A DNA stretch of 8,385 nucleotides from Bacillota bacterium (GTDB lineage: Bacteria; Bacillota; Bacilli; Alicyclobacillales; SLC66), in contig JAKACR010000111.1 in NCBI GenBank assembly GCA_021821225.1, positions 1 through 8,385 on the forward strand, written 5' to 3'. The translations under genes were made by a program, and so were the position numbers. The notes under the pieces were generated by a model, which searched no databases, had not been told where the DNA came from, and saw nothing but the letters and a program-made list of their open reading frames with translations. Shown here one piece after another: positions 5,797 to 8,385 of this stretch (its first letter is position 1; each line of letters starts with the position of its first letter).

Positions 5797-6654
5797 AGTG
5801 AATTGGACGCTGTCGCACGTCCGCATGCTGTTCATCGGTTCCCGCTGCTGCTAAACGGTGTGTCTGTTGTGTTCCCGGACAGCCAGGACGGGTTGGCGGA
5901 AGGCGAGCGGACAGTCCTTGGCGACATCACGCTGAGAGTGCAGCGTGGAGAGTGGTTGGCCGTCGTCGGGCCGAACGGCAGCGGCAAGAGCGTTCTCGCG
6001 CGCGTGATGGGCGGGTTGTGCGCCGTATCCCGCGGCACCGTGCAACACACCGGACGGACAGCCATCGTGTTTCAAAACCCCGATGCGCAAATCATCGGCG
6101 ACACCGTGCGCGAGGATGTCTGTTTTGCCTTGGAGATGAATGCAATTCCGGAACCGGAGACGCTCGGCCGGCTTCACATGGCCCTGTCCGCTGTCGGACT
6201 GACGGCCTTGGCCGACGATGCGACAGAACACCTCTCAGGGGGGCAAAAACAACTGCTCGCAAGCGCCGCCGCCGTGGCCCTTTTGCCGGATGTCGCCATC
6301 TTTGACGAAGCCACGTCAATGCTCGATCCGGCCGCGCGGGAGCGCGTGACGGCCGTTGCGCGGCGCCTGCACCGACGGGGAGCGGCGATTGTGTGGGTGA
6401 CGCAGTGGCTGGAGGAACTCGCCTTGGCGGATCGCGTCATTGCGCTGGCGAATGGCCGCATTGTCCACGACGGCACACCTGCCGCGTTTTTCTACGGCGA
6501 TCCCGCCGAAACGGAGGAATCGCCCTGCGACAGGCTGGGATTCGCGCCGCCGTTTGTCGTGCAAACGGCGCGCGAACTGTTCACACGCTGCGGACCGTTG
6601 CCGATCTGGCCGCTCACGCCGGAAGAACTCGCGCACTGCGTGGCGGAGTTATGA
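5767..6654 (+). CDS. ecfA1: ECF transporter ATPase EcfA1
   Basis: ATP-hydrolysing subunit of an energy-coupling-factor transporter, 295 residues, acting at the inner face of the membrane with EcfA2 and EcfT. Visible motifs: Walker A GPNGSGKS (68-75), Q-loop FQNPDAQI with Gln103, signature LSGGQKQ (156-162), Walker B VAIFDE with Glu181, and D-loop DEATSMLDP, the typical EcfA1 form. The switch histidine is replaced by Gln213 (WVTQWLEEL, where EcfA1 normally has ITH). The TTG at 5767 is the start because GGAGGT (5754-5759) lies 7 nt upstream. The frame extends to 5722 without a better site. The first codons contain a 15-nt tandem repeat ([10 protein letters not shown]). Its stop overlaps the next start as ATGA, implying translational coupling with the EcfA2-EcfT frame. 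Confidence 0.93.
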   Translation: MGANQLGANRSELDAVARPHAVHRFPLLLNGVSVVFPDSQDGLAEGERTVLGDITLRVQRGEWLAVVGPNGSGKSVLARVMGGLCAVSRGTVQHTGRTAIVFQNPDAQIIGDTVREDVCFALEMNAIPEPETLGRLHMALSAVGLTALADDATEHLSGGQKQLLASAAAVALLPDVAIFDEATSMLDPAARERVTAVARRLHRRGAAIVWVTQWLEELALADRVIALANGRIVHDGTPAAFFYGDPAETEESPCDRLGFAPPFVVQTARELFTRCGPLPIWPLTPEELAHCVAEL

Positions 6655-8385
6655 ACCTCTTACTGAAAGATGTCCGCGTGACCGCCGCCGCGTCAACACG
6701 CGCGCTGCTCGACAGAATCACATGCCTGTTCGCGCACGGCGAAACCACCCTGCTGATTGGCCGGACTGGCGCCGGCAAGTCCACCCTGCTCGACCTGCTT
6801 GCCGGCTTGCGAACACCGAATGCCGGACAGATCCTGCTGGAAAATGACGGCGCGTTCCGTGTCGCTTCTGCGCGCGACCTGCGCAATCTCACCACACTGT
6901 CCTTCCAATCGCCCGAAGAACAGTTGTTCGCTTCCGAGGTTCGGGGAGAATTGTCCTATACGTTACGGCCATTTCGCCTGACCGCAGCCGAACGGCACCG
7001 GCGAATGACATCCGCTCTGGCGCGCGCAGGACTCTCGCCCGCATGGCTCGCGCGCAATCCTTTGTTGCAGAGCACCGGGCAAAAACGGCGCATCGCCTTA
7101 GCGTGCGCCTTTGCACCGCTCACGCCGTGGCTGTTGCTCGACGAACCGACAGCCGGGCTCGACCCGGCCGCCCGCGCGGCATTCGTACGCCATTTTGAAG
7201 CATGGCGGGATGGCGCGGGCGATGGGGCGGGCTGTGGCGCGATCATCGCCACGCACGATCTGTCAGCCATGCTTCCTGTTGCAGACCGCGTCATCATCCT
7301 CAAGCAGGGCCGCATCGCGGCAGATTGCAGCCCAGATCAGTTGCGCGCCGACCCTGCGCCACTGCAGGCGGCGGGTGTCGGGCTGCCGCCTGAATTCGCC
7401 GCGCGCCGCCTGCTCTGCGCGCTGGGAGTTCAATTGTCTATGCAGGACGATCCCGCGACATGGGCGGACGCCATCTTTCGCCGGACCGCTTCGCAACCCG
7501 CCGGCCAGCCGCCTGCTCTGGATGCGGCGCGCGGCGCGTCCTCCGCCGATGATACGCCCGCCGCGTCCGATGGCGACATGCAGCCCGGCGCAGGCATGAT
7601 CGCCACATCCGACGGCGACATGCAGCCCGGCAGCTTCACGCTATCCGACGGCGTCGCGCCTCGTGCGTCGTACGCGGTGCGACGCACCGTCCGGACGCTC
7701 GACATCCGCGCCAGATGGCTCGCCTACCTGCTGCTCACGGCAGGCGCGCTGCTGCAGCAGACATGGATCGGCGCGCTTGCGGCCGCGCTGGCGAGTTTTG
7801 CGCTGATGTCCTACATCCGCGTTCCCTGGCGCCCGCTCTGGCTAACCGCGCGCGCCTATCTGCCGTTCATCCTGCTCGCCGCCCTGATTGCCGGTCTGCA
7901 GTTCGGTCCGGCGCCGGCCGGTCGCCTGCCTGTGCATTTCACGCAAGCGCCCGCGCTGAGGACGGCGCGCCAACTGTCCATCATTTTGCTCGCCCTGCTG
8001 TGGGCCCGCGTTTTGACCATCGTCGCGCCGCCCGGCGAATTGCGCCGCGGCCTGTCGGAAGTGGCGGCCACCCTGCCCGCCGGCCGCCGGCAGGCGATGA
8101 TCGTCGCCTTCGGCGCGGGGCTGGTCCTGCGCCTGATGACGCAGATCCTGCGCGAATGGCGGCGCTTCTCCCGCATCGTGCGCGCGCGCGGCAAGTCATC
8201 CGCCAAAGAGGGGAAAATCGCGCTGCGCGACGCGCCGGCCCTCATCATACCGCTGATTCTCGCCATGCTGCAGCACACCGAGGACATGGCGCTCGCGATC
8301 GAGGCGCGCGGCTGTCGCACGATCGGCGCAGACCCGGTCGCCAGGCAGGCGGCGCGGCCGCTGCGACGGCGCGATCTGGCGGCTG
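6651..8385 (+). CDS. EcfA2-EcfT fusion protein (3' end outside window)
   Basis: One uninterrupted frame of 578 codons from the ATG at 6651, still open at the window edge. Residues 1-280 are an EcfA2-type ATPase: Walker A GRTGAGKS (37-44), Q-loop Gln86 (FQSPEEQL), Walker B LLLDE with Glu165, D-loop DEPTAGLDP and switch His202 (IATHDL). The signature, normally LSGGQ, is QSTGQ (140-144). Residues about 281-345 form a Pro/Ala/Ser/Asp-rich linker with an internal repeat. From about 346 the protein is EcfT-like: hydrophobic helices near 356-389, 398-418, 440-459 and 481-500, then the two coupling-helix Ala-Arg-Gly motifs ARG512-514 and EARG551-554. EcfT is usually about 265 residues, so only the last membrane helix or so should be missing. 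EcfA2 and EcfT are normally separate genes; here they are one polypeptide. It is coupled to ecfA1 by ATGA overlap. A sequencing error is unlikely, because the linker itself is in frame and clean. Confidence 0.88.
   Translation, partial: MNLLLKDVRVTAAASTRALLDRITCLFAHGETTLLIGRTGAGKSTLLDLLAGLRTPNAGQILLENDGAFRVASARDLRNLTTLSFQSPEEQLFASEVRGELSYTLRPFRLTAAERHRRMTSALARAGLSPAWLARNPLLQSTGQKRRIALACAFAPLTPWLLLDEPTAGLDPAARAAFVRHFEAWRDGAGDGAGCGAIIATHDLSAMLPVADRVIILKQGRIAADCSPDQLRADPAPLQAAGVGLPPEFAARRLLCALGVQLSMQDDPATWADAIFRRTASQPAGQPPALDAARGASSADDTPAASDGDMQPGAGMIATSDGDMQPGSFTLSDGVAPRASYAVRRTVRTLDIRARWLAYLLLTAGALLQQTWIGALAAALASFALMSYIRVPWRPLWLTARAYLPFILLAALIAGLQFGPAPAGRLPVHFTQAPALRTARQLSIILLALLWARVLTIVAPPGELRRGLSEVAATLPAGRRQAMIVAFGAGLVLRLMTQILREWRRFSRIVRARGKSSAKEGKIALRDAPALIIPLILAMLQHTEDMALAIEARGCRTIGADPVARQAARPLRRRDLAA
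7566..7631 (+). repeat. 42-bp-period repeat in the EcfA2-EcfT linker
   Basis: Two 24-nt copies (7566-7589 and 7608-7631) differ at one silent position and encode SDGDMQPG twice, 14 residues apart (306-313 and 320-327). A third partial echo, LSDG, follows at 331-334. The repeat lies in the non-conserved linker and suggests that it grew by slippage or duplication. Confidence 0.75.

Noticed and set aside
4343..5854. 503-codon plus-strand open frame
   Set aside because: It lies opposite thiD and bioY, which have clear family motifs. It reads as low-complexity Arg/Pro/Ser-rich sequence typical of an antisense frame in G+C-rich DNA.
7856..8320. 154-codon minus-strand open frame
   Set aside because: It is antisense to the EcfT domain, which carries both Ala-Arg-Gly motifs on the plus strand. 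Its translation is Arg/Ala/Ser-rich with no motif.

Overview
The window looks like chromosomal DNA of a G+C-rich Gram-positive bacterium, most likely Bacillota (an Alicyclobacillaceae- or Paenibacillaceae-like organism). The grounds are strong GGAGG-type ribosome binding sites, GTG and TTG start codons, the gene families (PepF, EcfA1/EcfA2/EcfT, BioY) and about 60% G+C by eye. The genus assignment is a guess. No tRNA, rRNA, CRISPR array, phage gene or transposase is visible.

Layout. Bases 1-405 hold no convincing gene but are rich in structure: a diverged tandem hairpin repeat (1-144), a terminator-like hairpin, and two further inverted repeats before pepF. pepF (406-2208, +) encodes an M3-family oligoendopeptidase. 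A small TetR-type regulator follows (2230-2736, +); its promoter places the transcript start almost on the start codon. A small heat-shock protein (2905-3336, +) follows, with a possible SD-sequestering hairpin in its leader. Convergent with it is a minus-strand operon, transcribed bioY -> thiD -> thiE (5638 down to 3436), that ends in a T-tract terminator overlapping the thiE stop.

Divergent from bioY, across a 128-bp promoter region, is a plus-strand pair. ecfA1 (5767-6654) overlaps by 4 bp a long frame (6651 to the window end) that encodes an EcfA2-type ATPase joined in frame to an EcfT-type membrane protein.

Together 3436-8385 reads as a vitamin cassette: an S component (BioY family), the energising ECF module (two ATPases and the T protein) and two thiamin-pyrophosphate biosynthesis enzymes. 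Three points stand out: the EcfA2-EcfT fusion; the complementary loss of motifs in the two ATPases (EcfA1 lacks the switch His, EcfA2 has a degenerate signature), which predicts one working and one degenerate ATP site; and a BioY-family S component inside a thiamin operon with no TPP riboswitch, which leaves its substrate open.
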